From: Lutibacter sp.
GTDB lineage: Bacteria > Bacteroidota > Bacteroidia > Flavobacteriales > Flavobacteriaceae
NCBI GenBank assembly: GCA_030656195.1
Contig: JAUSOJ010000232.1
Coordinates: 1-45,394, forward strand
Length of the DNA: 45,394 nucleotides
Reading direction: 5' to 3'
A program made the translations under genes and the position numbers. Under the pieces are notes generated by a model. The model was not told the DNA's origin. It made no database searches and saw only the letters and a program-made list of their open reading frames with translations. Of the stretch, positions 36,102 through 43,613 are shown one piece after another (the stretch's first letter is position 1; every line of letters begins with the position of its first letter).

Positions 36102-36263
36102 AAACAAAACACATAAATTTTTAAATTTTTTAATCTTTTAGAGGAATTTTCAATAAAAAACAGCACTTAAAATAAGTAAAAATCCTCAATAACAAAAAAA
36201 ATAATTTTACGAATAATCACCTTTTTGAATAAAATAAATAAAAAAAACGCAACTTTTTGAACA

Positions 36264-36291
36264 TGTATGCAAAAGTTGTATCTTGCATACA
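36264..36291. promoter_or_regulatory. Inverted repeat ahead of the LytTR regulator
   Basis: TGTATGCAA (36264-36272) and TTGCATACA (36283-36291) are perfect 9-bp complements around a 10-bp spacer. An overlapping pair AACTTTT (36251-36257) / AAAAGTT (36271-36277) is nested with it. It ends 27 bp before the regulator ATG, and TATCTTG (36279-36285) inside it may be a promoter box. Probably an operator, possibly autoregulatory. LytTR proteins usually bind direct repeats, so the binder is uncertain. Confidence 0.6.
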
Positions 36292-36318
36292 AATTTAACC
36301 AAAGTCAACACATTACAC

Positions 36319-37058
36319 ATGCTACAAATTTTACTAGTTGATGACGAAAATGATGCTTTAGAAGCATTAGAGTGGAAATTAAACAACTACATTGAAAACG
36401 TTGTTTTAAAACTTGCAATTCACCAATTAAGGCAATAGATATCATTAATAATGAAAAGCCGGACGTGGTGTTTTTGGACATACAAATGCCAGAGATGGAT
36501 GGCTTTACGATGATCGAAAAACTGGAAAACAAGGATTTTAATCTCATTTTCACCACTGCCCATGATGAGTTTGCTTTAAAAGCAATTAAAGTTTCTGCAA
36601 TAGATTATTTATTAAAGCCGGTTGACAAAGATGAGTTATTGGCAGCGATGGATAAAATTAAAAAGTCCAAAAAAGGGGATTTATTGGAAAACAAATTGCA
36701 ACTGTTGTTGAACAATATCAATGACAATAATGATAAAATTAACATTTCTGCTGACGGAAAAGTTTACTTATTAGACAAAGATGACGTGGTCATGTTAAAA
36801 TCCGATAAAAGTTACACCACCATTTTTTTAAAATCGGAGCAACAAATTTTGGTGTCAAAAACACTTAAAGAAGTTGAGAAAAAATGTATGTTTCCTGAGT
36901 TTTTCAGGGTTCACAATTCTTATTTGGTAAATTTAAATCACGTTAAAGAATACCTTAAAGGATTGGGAGGGGAATTGATAATGACCAACGGATTAACGGC
37001 GAGCATAAGCAGAAACAGAAAAATTGAATTGTTTAAAAGATTATACCTAGACAGCTAA
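36319..37058 (+). pseudogene. LytTR response regulator interrupted by a frameshift
   Basis: Frame 0 from the ATG at 36319 gives the receiver start 'MLQILLVDDENDALEALEWK' and stops at TAG 36436-36438. The rest of the protein continues in the -1 frame from about 36411 to 37058: 'TCNSPIKAIDIINNEKPDVVFLDIQMPEMDGF', phospho-acceptor D54 of the joined product, the Lys in 'YLLKPVD', then a LytTR DNA-binding domain ('VYLLDKDDVVMLKSDKSYTTI', 'FFRVHNSYLVNLNHVKEYL'). Joining the frames gives 246 residues, normal for the family. The break is at TTTAAAA (36405-36411 area), consistent with loss of one A or with -1 ribosomal slippage. Its stop overlaps the kinase ATG (TAATG). Confidence 0.85.
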
Positions 37059-38383
37059 TGCTTTTAGATTTTAATTCTGAAATATATTCTTGGGTAAGAG
37101 GGGGGTTATTCGTCTTATTTCTTTACCACTTTTTAATTTTCTTTCAAAACAGAAGCAAACTTTACCTGTATTACAGTTTGTTTTTATTGGCATTAACCAT
37201 TTATTTATTGCAACATGTTGTTTCTGATGGTATTAAGCCTATTTATAACTATCTCAATTTTTCAATCCAGTTTTTAGCCTATGCCGCTTATCTTGCTTTT
37301 GCGAGGGACTTGCTGGATACAAGAACTCATTTAATAAAATGGGACAAGTATTTTGAACTTGGCGTAAAAGTATTGGTGTTATTGGCGCCTATTTTTATGC
37401 TTATTCAATACTTTTTGGGCTACGAATTTCAGGTTAAAGCCTTTACGGCAATTATACCGGCCTTAACAATATTTACCTTCGTTTCATACTATGTGATACT
37501 CACCAAAATCAACGATAATTTCTCCTTATATTTTGTTGCAGGCTCTTTAATTTATGTTGTTTTGGCCAATGTAAGTTTTCTGGAGGCTTTTTTGGGAAGA
37601 GAGTTTTTTATAAGCAAAGGTATTGAACCTATGTTTTTTGTTTATTTGGGCGCTTTATTGCAAAGTATCATATTTTCAATTCTTCTCGGATTGATCATTA
37701 AAAGAATTGAACAAAAAAGCAAAAACGCCGAAGTAAAATTGGCTGTAAAATTAAAAGAAATGGAGGAACTAAAAATGACGGCACTTCAAAGTCAGATGAA
37801 TCCTCATTTTTTATTTAATTCTCTAAATTCAATCAACAATTTCGTATTAAAAAATGACATTGAAAAAGCGTCAGACTATATCACAAAATTTTCTAAGCTT
37901 ATCCGTGTTATTTTAAATAGTTCCTCCAGCCCAACTACATCGCTTACCGAAGAATTAGCGGTTTTGGCCTTATATGTAAAACTCGAACAAATGCGTGTAA
38001 ACGGCGGGTTTGATTATATTGTTTCTGTGGATGAAAATTTAAAACTGGATCATATCAAAGTGCCTACCCTATTTTTGCAGCCTTTTATTGAAAACGCCAT
38101 TTGGCACGGAATCATGAAAAAGGAGGGTGAAAAGGAGATTGAATTAAGCATAAAAGAAGATCAAGGCAATGTAATTTGCATTATTCGCGATAACGGAATC
38201 GGGATTAATAAAGCCAGGGAACTTGATCAAATAACGCAAAAGAAAAGATTTTTTGGCACCGAAACAACAGAGAACCGAATTAGGGTGTTGCACCAAAATA
38301 AAAACGTAACTATTGAAACCAAAGATATTTCTTTAGGCATAAAAACAGGCACTGAAGTCTCCATTAGCTTTCCTTCGGCTTAA
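37058..38383 (+). CDS. LytS-type sensor histidine kinase
   Basis: 441 residues. About seven hydrophobic segments (15-230) resemble the 7TM-DISM sensor module. A short coiled linker leads to a His_kinase (PF06580) domain with the phospho-accepting H250 in 'QSQMNPHFLFNSLNSINN'. The HATPase part has 'PTLFLQPFIENAIWHG' (N box) and 'IIRDNGIGI' (G1). Its start codon overlaps the stop of the regulator, so translation is coupled and the pair forms a two-component system. The signal is unknown. The partner regulator is the frameshifted gene. Confidence 0.93.
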   Translation: MLLDFNSEIYSWVRGGLFVLFLYHFLIFFQNRSKLYLYYSLFLLALTIYLLQHVVSDGIKPIYNYLNFSIQFLAYAAYLAFARDLLDTRTHLIKWDKYFELGVKVLVLLAPIFMLIQYFLGYEFQVKAFTAIIPALTIFTFVSYYVILTKINDNFSLYFVAGSLIYVVLANVSFLEAFLGREFFISKGIEPMFFVYLGALLQSIIFSILLGLIIKRIEQKSKNAEVKLAVKLKEMEELKMTALQSQMNPHFLFNSLNSINNFVLKNDIEKASDYITKFSKLIRVILNSSSSPTTSLTEELAVLALYVKLEQMRVNGGFDYIVSVDENLKLDHIKVPTLFLQPFIENAIWHGIMKKEGEKEIELSIKEDQGNVICIIRDNGIGINKARELDQITQKKRFFGTETTENRIRVLHQNKNVTIETKDISLGIKTGTEVSISFPSA

Positions 38384-38647
38384 GGTAAAAACCCAATTTT
38401 GATATCATTAGTCAAAAGGCTATAATTTTAAAATGAATATGTTGTTTGGATGTAGCACATATTTGAAATGAAATCAATGAGTTTTTCAAATTATTGAAAT
38501 GGTTGATTGTCAATAATCTACGAGTTTTTTTAATAAAAATAAACAATTTACTTAACAGTAAAAATCCATTTGTTATAAAAAACAAACCATTTGTATATTT
38601 TTTAATCACTTTTGCAAAGTTTTGTAAAAAGTAATGGGTATCAATGG

Positions 38648-38655
38648 TATCTTTG
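38648..38655 (+). promoter_or_regulatory. Promoter of a candidate small-RNA unit
   Basis: TATCTTTG matches TAnnTTTG exactly, and TTTG at 38621-38624 is a -33 element with a 23-bp spacer, the same spacing as in the gdhA promoter. The next annotated gene (recO) starts after a strong terminator, so the promoter appears to serve something short. Confidence 0.6.
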
Positions 38656-38661
38656 ATTTGT

Positions 38662-38786
38662 ATTAATGTCAAGAGGGGTTTTGGCACTTTACACTAAAAA
38701 TATTAAATAAGTCTTTGGGGTTGATTTATTTATTCCTTAAACATTTTAAATATACTTATATATTAAAATGTTTAAGGTTTTTTTTT
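38662..38786 (+). ncRNA. Candidate small RNA of about 125 nt
   Basis: Bounded by the promoter at 38648 and the terminator ending at 38786, with no convincing ORF between. It contains the G/T-rich stretch AAGAGGGGTTTTGGCAC near 38671-38687 and a second GGGG at 38717-38720, which could be exposed seed regions. I do not recognise an RNA family. It lies in the 543-bp gap between the kinase and recO. The rest of that gap (38384-38620) is AT-rich with no gene I can support. Confidence 0.4.
38735..38786 (+). terminator. Strong Rho-independent terminator
   Basis: The perfect 15-bp stem CCTTAAACATTTTAA / TTAAAATGTTTAAGG (38735-38777) is followed by nine T. It stands about 350 bp beyond the kinase gene, too far to be its ordinary terminator. 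Confidence 0.92.
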
Positions 38787-38926
38787 GCGCTAAATTTTAG
38801 AATGATTCCGAATTTTACGTCATTTCTTAATTAAAGAAAACCTATTTATTTTATGAATGTTGATTGTTTAAAAGCAATATATTTACACAGGATTCTTCAG
38901 CAAAATAAATCCTTCAACAATTAGCG

Positions 38927-39643
38927 ATGATTCAAACCACCAAAGCAATAGTCATTAATACCATAAAATATGGCGACACAAGTTTAATTGCAACTTGTTA
39001 CACCGAAAAATACGGCATTAAAACATATATGCTCAAAGGCATTTTAACCTCCAAAAAATCGACCGTTAAACTGGCTTATTTTCAACCTTTAATGGTGCTT
39101 AATTTAACGGCAAATCACAACAACAAAGGCGCTTTAAATTTTATTAAGGATGTTGAGGTGCTTAACTTTAACCATTCCATATATTCAACCATAAAAAAAC
39201 AGACCATCGCTTTATTTTTGGCCGAAATTGTTTATTTTTCAATACGCGAAGAAGAACAAAACAGCCAGTTGTACCAATACTTGGAGACCTCTTTTTTGTG
39301 GCTGGAAACGCATGACAATTGTTCCAATTTTCATTTGCTTTTTCTGCTGAATCTTACCAAATTTTTGGGGTTTTATCCTGAGATGACAGATGTGAATACC
39401 GCTTACTTTGATTTGTTGGAAGGAAGTTTCACAAATCAGAAAAAAATTAATGCGGTTTCAGGTGAAAATTTAGTGCAATTTAAGAAGCTCTTGGGCATAA
39501 ATTTTGATGTGTTACATGAGGTTGATTTTAGTGCCGCAAACAGGCAAACCGTATTGTCAATATTGATCCAATATTTTGAATTTCATTTGAGTGGCTTTAA
39601 AAAGCCAAAATCATTAACTGTTTTAAAAGCTGTATTTAGCTAA
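38927..39643 (+). CDS. recO: DNA repair protein RecO
   Basis: 238 residues. Mediates RecF-pathway recombination by loading RecA on SSB-coated DNA. The N-terminal OB fold starts 'MIQTTKAIVINTIKYGDTSLIATCYTEKYGIKTYMLKG', the family hallmark. The helical C-domain has 'ALFLAEIVYFSIREEEQN' and 'HLLFLLNLTKFLGFYPE'. The four-cysteine zinc motif of some RecO proteins is absent. It is followed after 2 bp by the TonB-dependent receptor, so the two are cotranscribed. Confidence 0.94.
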   Translation: MIQTTKAIVINTIKYGDTSLIATCYTEKYGIKTYMLKGILTSKKSTVKLAYFQPLMVLNLTANHNNKGALNFIKDVEVLNFNHSIYSTIKKQTIALFLAEIVYFSIREEEQNSQLYQYLETSFLWLETHDNCSNFHLLFLLNLTKFLGFYPEMTDVNTAYFDLLEGSFTNQKKINAVSGENLVQFKKLLGINFDVLHEVDFSAANRQTVLSILIQYFEFHLSGFKKPKSLTVLKAVFS

Positions 39644-39645
39644 TT

Positions 39646-42099
39646 ATGAGGTTTTCATCACTATTATTACTTTTTCTAATTACGCTATCCGCAAAATCAC
39701 AACAGGTTAAGGTTTTCGACCGCGAAACCAATTTTCCAATTAACAATGTGACCATATACAATGACACCAGAGATTTGTTTGTTTATACCGATAAAAACGG
39801 AATTGCGGATTTGTCAATTTTTAAAGAATCCGATGTGCTTTCATTCAACCATTTATCTTTTATTGAATTTGAAATCCTAAAAAGGGATTTAGGCGTTATC
39901 GATTTTACTGTTTATTTATCCAATAGGGCCGAACAATTGGATGAAGTGGTATTGTCAGCTTCAAGAGGAAAGGAAACAAGAAGCCGAATTGCCGAAACCA
40001 TTGCGATTACATCAAGAGAGGAAATTAGAAAAATGGCACCGCAAACCTCAGCCGATTTGCTGGCGCATTTGCCTGGAATAAAAGTGCAAAAAACCCAGAT
40101 GGGCGGCGGAAGTCCGGTTATTAGAGGAATGGAAGCAAACCGAGTGCTGCTGGTTGTTGACGGCGTTCGTATGAACAATGCAATTTACAGAAGCGGACAT
40201 CTGCAAAGTTCCATCACCGTTTCCCCAACGGTTTTGGAGCGCACCGAAATTATTTACGGACCATCTTCCGTAATTTATGGATCGGATGCATTGGGTGGTG
40301 TCATCAACTATTTTACCAAAACACCCGAAATAAATACAGAAAACACCTTAAATACCGCCATTTTTTCGAAGTACAGTTCTGCAAATAACGAAAAAACAAT
40401 TCATTTTGATGCAGAGGCTAGTTTTAAAAAATGGGCGTCGTTCACAGCAATTTCTTATTCAGATTTTGGCGATTTAAAAATGGGAAAAACCCGAAATCAC
40501 GGATTTGACAATTGGGGAAAAGTTTTTCAGTATTCCAACAATACCGATGCATTTTACAATCCGACAGGTGTTGTAAATCCAGATGCTGACCTGCAAAAAA
40601 ACACGGGTTACAACCAATTGGACATCTTGCAAAAATTTTATGTTCCGCTCAGTAAAAACACCGATATTACCTTCAACATACAATATTCAACATCATCCGA
40701 TATTCCTAATTTCGACAATTTAGCAGAAGTTTCCAACGGAAAACTGCGCTATGCCGAAGCGTACTATGGACCCCAAAACAGGTTTTTGGCTTCTTCCAGG
40801 TTACAATTCAATCCAGGGTATTCCTGGCTCGAAAAAGGAAGTCTGGTTTTTGCATTTCAACAAGTGGAAGAATCGCGTATTGAACGCAGAATGAATAATT
40901 TAGACCGATTTTATCGCACTGAAAATGTGGATGTTTACAGTTTGAACGGCGATTTTTCAGTGCCGCTCAATAAATTAAAAGACAGAAATCTAACCTATGG
41001 TTTTGAATTTACGCACAATGATGTAAGTTCAGATGCAATTGGCAAAAAAATAGCCGTTAACGGCAGTGAAATTACCGGATTTGAAAACAGTTTTGTCATC
41101 CAATCACGCTATCCCGATGGCGGAAGTCAATATTCAAGCGTGGCATTATACACCAATTATCGCCAAAACCTAAGCAGCAAATCAACCCTTAATACCGGAA
41201 TCCGGCTTACGTCCACTTTTTTGAAAGCACTTTGGATCGATGACACCTTCATGACCTTGCCCGATATGGAAATTTATTCCGATAATAAATCATTGTCGGT
41301 AACCGCAGGCTATGTTTACAAACCTACTGTAAATTGGCAAATTAACACTCTTGTTTCCTCAGGTTTTCGTTCTCCAAATATTGATGATATTGGCAAAATT
41401 CGCTATAAAAGCGGACAAGTTACGGTGCCAAATATTTATTTAAAACCTGAATATGTGTACAATGGTGAAATTGGCTTATTGCGCTATTTCAACAATAAAA
41501 AGTTTTTGCTAAGTGCCAACGCTTACTATATGTTGCTTCATAATTACATTGCGCGCGGCCCTTTTGAAATAAATGGCCAAAATACCTTGGTGTACGATGG
41601 CGTAACGGCCACAACTATGGCAAATATCAACAATAAAAATGCGTATGTTAAAGGTGGAACAATAGGTTTTCAGGGAACGGTGTTCAATCATTTTAAAACA
41701 AACGGATCATTAACATACACCAAGGGAAAAAGTTACGATACAAAAATGCCGCTATCCTCCATTCCGCCGCTATTTGGGAATTTGGAGGTGAGTTATACCC
41801 AAAACAAATTTTTAACCAGTTTAAATTACCGATTTAACGCTGCCAAAAAATTGAGTGATTATAATTTGGAAGAAGGCATCGACAATATTGAACAAACACC
41901 TTTTGTTACCGAAACAGGTAATTATTACGGAACCCCAAATTGGAGCACGCTAAATTTGAACACCAATTATCAGTTTTCTAAAAAGGTCTCAATCTCATTC
42001 AGAATCGACAATATATTTGATGTGCACTATAAAGAATTCGCGTCTTCCATCAGTTCACCGGGCCGAAATTATGTGGGCAGCTTACTTTTAAAGTTGTAA
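39646..42099 (+). CDS. TonB-dependent outer-membrane receptor
   Basis: 817 residues with a signal peptide 'MRFSSLLLLFLITLSAKSQ', an N-terminal carboxypeptidase-like/CNA-B-type domain (about 20-105), a plug domain ('LLAHLPGIKVQKTQMGGGSPVIRGMEANRVLLVVDGVRMNN', about 140-235) and a 22-strand barrel ending '...RNYVGSLLLKL'. The 'NAIYRSGHLQSS' segment in the plug is seen in receptors for heme or metal complexes, but the ligand is not certain. It transports its ligand with energy from TonB-ExbBD, not encoded here. Its last 101 bp are repeated at 43201-43301. Confidence 0.93.
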   Translation: MRFSSLLLLFLITLSAKSQQVKVFDRETNFPINNVTIYNDTRDLFVYTDKNGIADLSIFKESDVLSFNHLSFIEFEILKRDLGVIDFTVYLSNRAEQLDEVVLSASRGKETRSRIAETIAITSREEIRKMAPQTSADLLAHLPGIKVQKTQMGGGSPVIRGMEANRVLLVVDGVRMNNAIYRSGHLQSSITVSPTVLERTEIIYGPSSVIYGSDALGGVINYFTKTPEINTENTLNTAIFSKYSSANNEKTIHFDAEASFKKWASFTAISYSDFGDLKMGKTRNHGFDNWGKVFQYSNNTDAFYNPTGVVNPDADLQKNTGYNQLDILQKFYVPLSKNTDITFNIQYSTSSDIPNFDNLAEVSNGKLRYAEAYYGPQNRFLASSRLQFNPGYSWLEKGSLVFAFQQVEESRIERRMNNLDRFYRTENVDVYSLNGDFSVPLNKLKDRNLTYGFEFTHNDVSSDAIGKKIAVNGSEITGFENSFVIQSRYPDGGSQYSSVALYTNYRQNLSSKSTLNTGIRLTSTFLKALWIDDTFMTLPDMEIYSDNKSLSVTAGYVYKPTVNWQINTLVSSGFRSPNIDDIGKIRYKSGQVTVPNIYLKPEYVYNGEIGLLRYFNNKKFLLSANAYYMLLHNYIARGPFEINGQNTLVYDGVTATTMANINNKNAYVKGGTIGFQGTVFNHFKTNGSLTYTKGKSYDTKMPLSSIPPLFGNLEVSYTQNKFLTSLNYRFNAAKKLSDYNLEEGIDNIEQTPFVTETGNYYGTPNWSTLNLNTNYQFSKKVSISFRIDNIFDVHYKEFASSISSPGRNYVGSLLLKL

Positions 42100-42133
42100 A
42101 AAAGCCAAATGGTAACTATCAAAAATGCAGGTC

Positions 42134-42158
42134 GTTGGATGCATGCAGAAAATCCAAC
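42134..42158. other. Hairpin after the TonB receptor gene
   Basis: GTTGGAT (42134-42140) pairs with ATCCAAC (42152-42158) around an 11-base loop. No U-tract follows directly, so it is a weak terminator candidate at best. It marks the start of the segment lying between the two copies of the receptor 3' end. Confidence 0.45.
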
Positions 42159-42280
42159 CCAGTTTTAGGAGAAAGTTTTTGGGTTTTTAGTTAAAAAACA
42201 AATTTTTTTAAAATTAAAGAATTCCAATCATTTTAATAAATTTAAAAGGAGATACCACAAAGATTTCCTTATATTTCTGA

Positions 42281-43168
42281 ATGAAAAAAATAGGAATCCT
42301 GATTACAATATTTTTATTTATGAATTCATGCAATGAAACTTCAAAAAAATCGTCATTAAATAAATCAAAAATTACGGAAATTGATTTTTGGAATGGCAAT
42401 CGTTCAGAAATAAGACAGCGTTATGAACGTGAAATTTTAGAAGCTATTTTAAAAGTTACCGTTGATAAATACGGAGATTTTAAAATCAAGGAGTCTTTTT
42501 CTGAATATCCCGGAACGCAAGAATCACTCGTTTTTAGTGAAAAAAACCATCATCTTTTTGTTACAATTGCAGGAAATCAAAAGTTTTCTGATGAGGAAAA
42601 AATTGTAATTTTAAAACCAATTGCCAAAAATTTATTAGGATACCGTATTCCAATCATCAAATCCAAAGATGTAGAAAAATTCAAAAAAAATATTGACAAT
42701 AAAAAACTTAAGAGTTATAAGTTAGGAATTCCTGAAACTTGGAGCGATGCTGAAATTTTTAGATTCAACAATTATAAAGTAGCTGAAGAAGGTACTTTTG
42801 ATGATATTTTTGAGCGACTTTCAGAGGGTAAATTTGACTACGTAACATTTGGAGCAAATGAAGTTTCTAGTGTTTTTGAAAATAGAGCTTCAAAACTGAA
42901 AACTTTGGAAATTGAAAACGATTTGTTGTTCTTCTATCCATTTCCTTTGGTTTTTTATGTAAATCCAAGGATGCCTAAATTGGCAGAAAGGGTAGCATTA
43001 GGTTTGCAAAAAATCACAGATTCAGGTGAATTGGATGCTGTTTTCAACAAATATTATGCGAATATTGTACAAAATTTACAGCTCGACAAAAGAACACTTT
43101 TTGTGTTAGAAAATCCATTGATTCCAAAAGAATTTGCAAATTTACAGCCAAATATAGCAGGATTGTAG
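42281..43168 (+). CDS. Periplasmic solute-binding-like lipoprotein
   Basis: 295 residues with a lipoprotein signal peptide and lipobox ending 'FLFMNSC', so Cys17 is lipidated. The mature part has the two-lobed family 3 solute-binding pattern: 'FVTIAGNQKFSDEEKIVILKPIAKNLLGYRIPII', 'YKLGIPETWSDAEIFRFNNYKVAEEGTFDDIFERLSEGKFDYVTFGANEV', 'LGLQKITDSGELDAVFNKYY'. No transporter genes adjoin it, so it may be a sensor or scavenging protein rather than part of an ABC system. It sits between the TonB receptor and the duplicated receptor scrap. Confidence 0.82.
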   Translation: MKKIGILITIFLFMNSCNETSKKSSLNKSKITEIDFWNGNRSEIRQRYEREILEAILKVTVDKYGDFKIKESFSEYPGTQESLVFSEKNHHLFVTIAGNQKFSDEEKIVILKPIAKNLLGYRIPIIKSKDVEKFKKNIDNKKLKSYKLGIPETWSDAEIFRFNNYKVAEEGTFDDIFERLSEGKFDYVTFGANEVSSVFENRASKLKTLEIENDLLFFYPFPLVFYVNPRMPKLAERVALGLQKITDSGELDAVFNKYYANIVQNLQLDKRTLFVLENPLIPKEFANLQPNIAGL

Positions 43169-43200
43169 TATAATTCGGCAATGGTACAATGTAGCAATCT

Positions 43201-43293
43201 GACAATATATTTGATGTGCACTACAAAGAATTCGCATCTTCCATCAGTTCCCCGGGCCAAAATTATGTGGGCAGCTTACTTTTAAAGTTGTAA
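43201..43293 (+). pseudogene. Duplicated 3' end of the TonB-receptor gene
   Basis: Encodes the last 30 residues of the receptor (DNIFDVHYKEF... to GSLLLKL) and the stop codon. Positions 43201-43301 match 42007-42107 at 97 of 101 bases, including 8 bp past the stop. In the coding part there are three synonymous changes and one replacement (Arg to Gln). There is no start and no upstream receptor sequence, so it is a remnant. Confidence 0.92.
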
Positions 43294-43301
43294 AAAAGCC
43301 A

Positions 43302-43604
43302 TCAGTTCTTCCTGTTTTATTTTCCATCTTAAAAATTATTCTTCAGTAAAAAATAAGCATTTTTCAACCATATTTTTAGGCTCCTGCTTTAGCCGGTTTT
43401 TATTATAATTACCTATAAATGTTAAAGTTATATATAAATTCATTATATTTATTTTATAATAAATGCTACGCTATGAAAAAAGGAACTGTTTTGCTTCGCA
43501 AACCTTTATAATAATGCATTTTTTTAAATTTTTTTATGATATGGAAACAAAGAATCAAGCATCATTTTATTGATGTTTTTGATTTTTGAATTTTATTTTT
43601 AAAA
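43302..43604. other. Intergenic sequence without a supported gene
   Basis: About 300 bp of AT-rich DNA between the receptor scrap and the LamG gene. It contains a 12-codon ORF at 43473-43511 beginning MKKGTV, which matches the first residues of the cold-shock protein at 4828 but diverges at once. It is more likely chance or a decayed scrap than a gene. No terminator or clear TAnnTTTG box was found. Confidence 0.6.
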
Positions 43605-43613
43605 ATGCTTGCT

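Noticed and set aside
43473-43511. Mini-ORF starting MKKGTV, like the cold-shock protein
   Set aside because: Similarity stops after six residues, with no further match to the cold-shock gene. Chance is the simpler reading.
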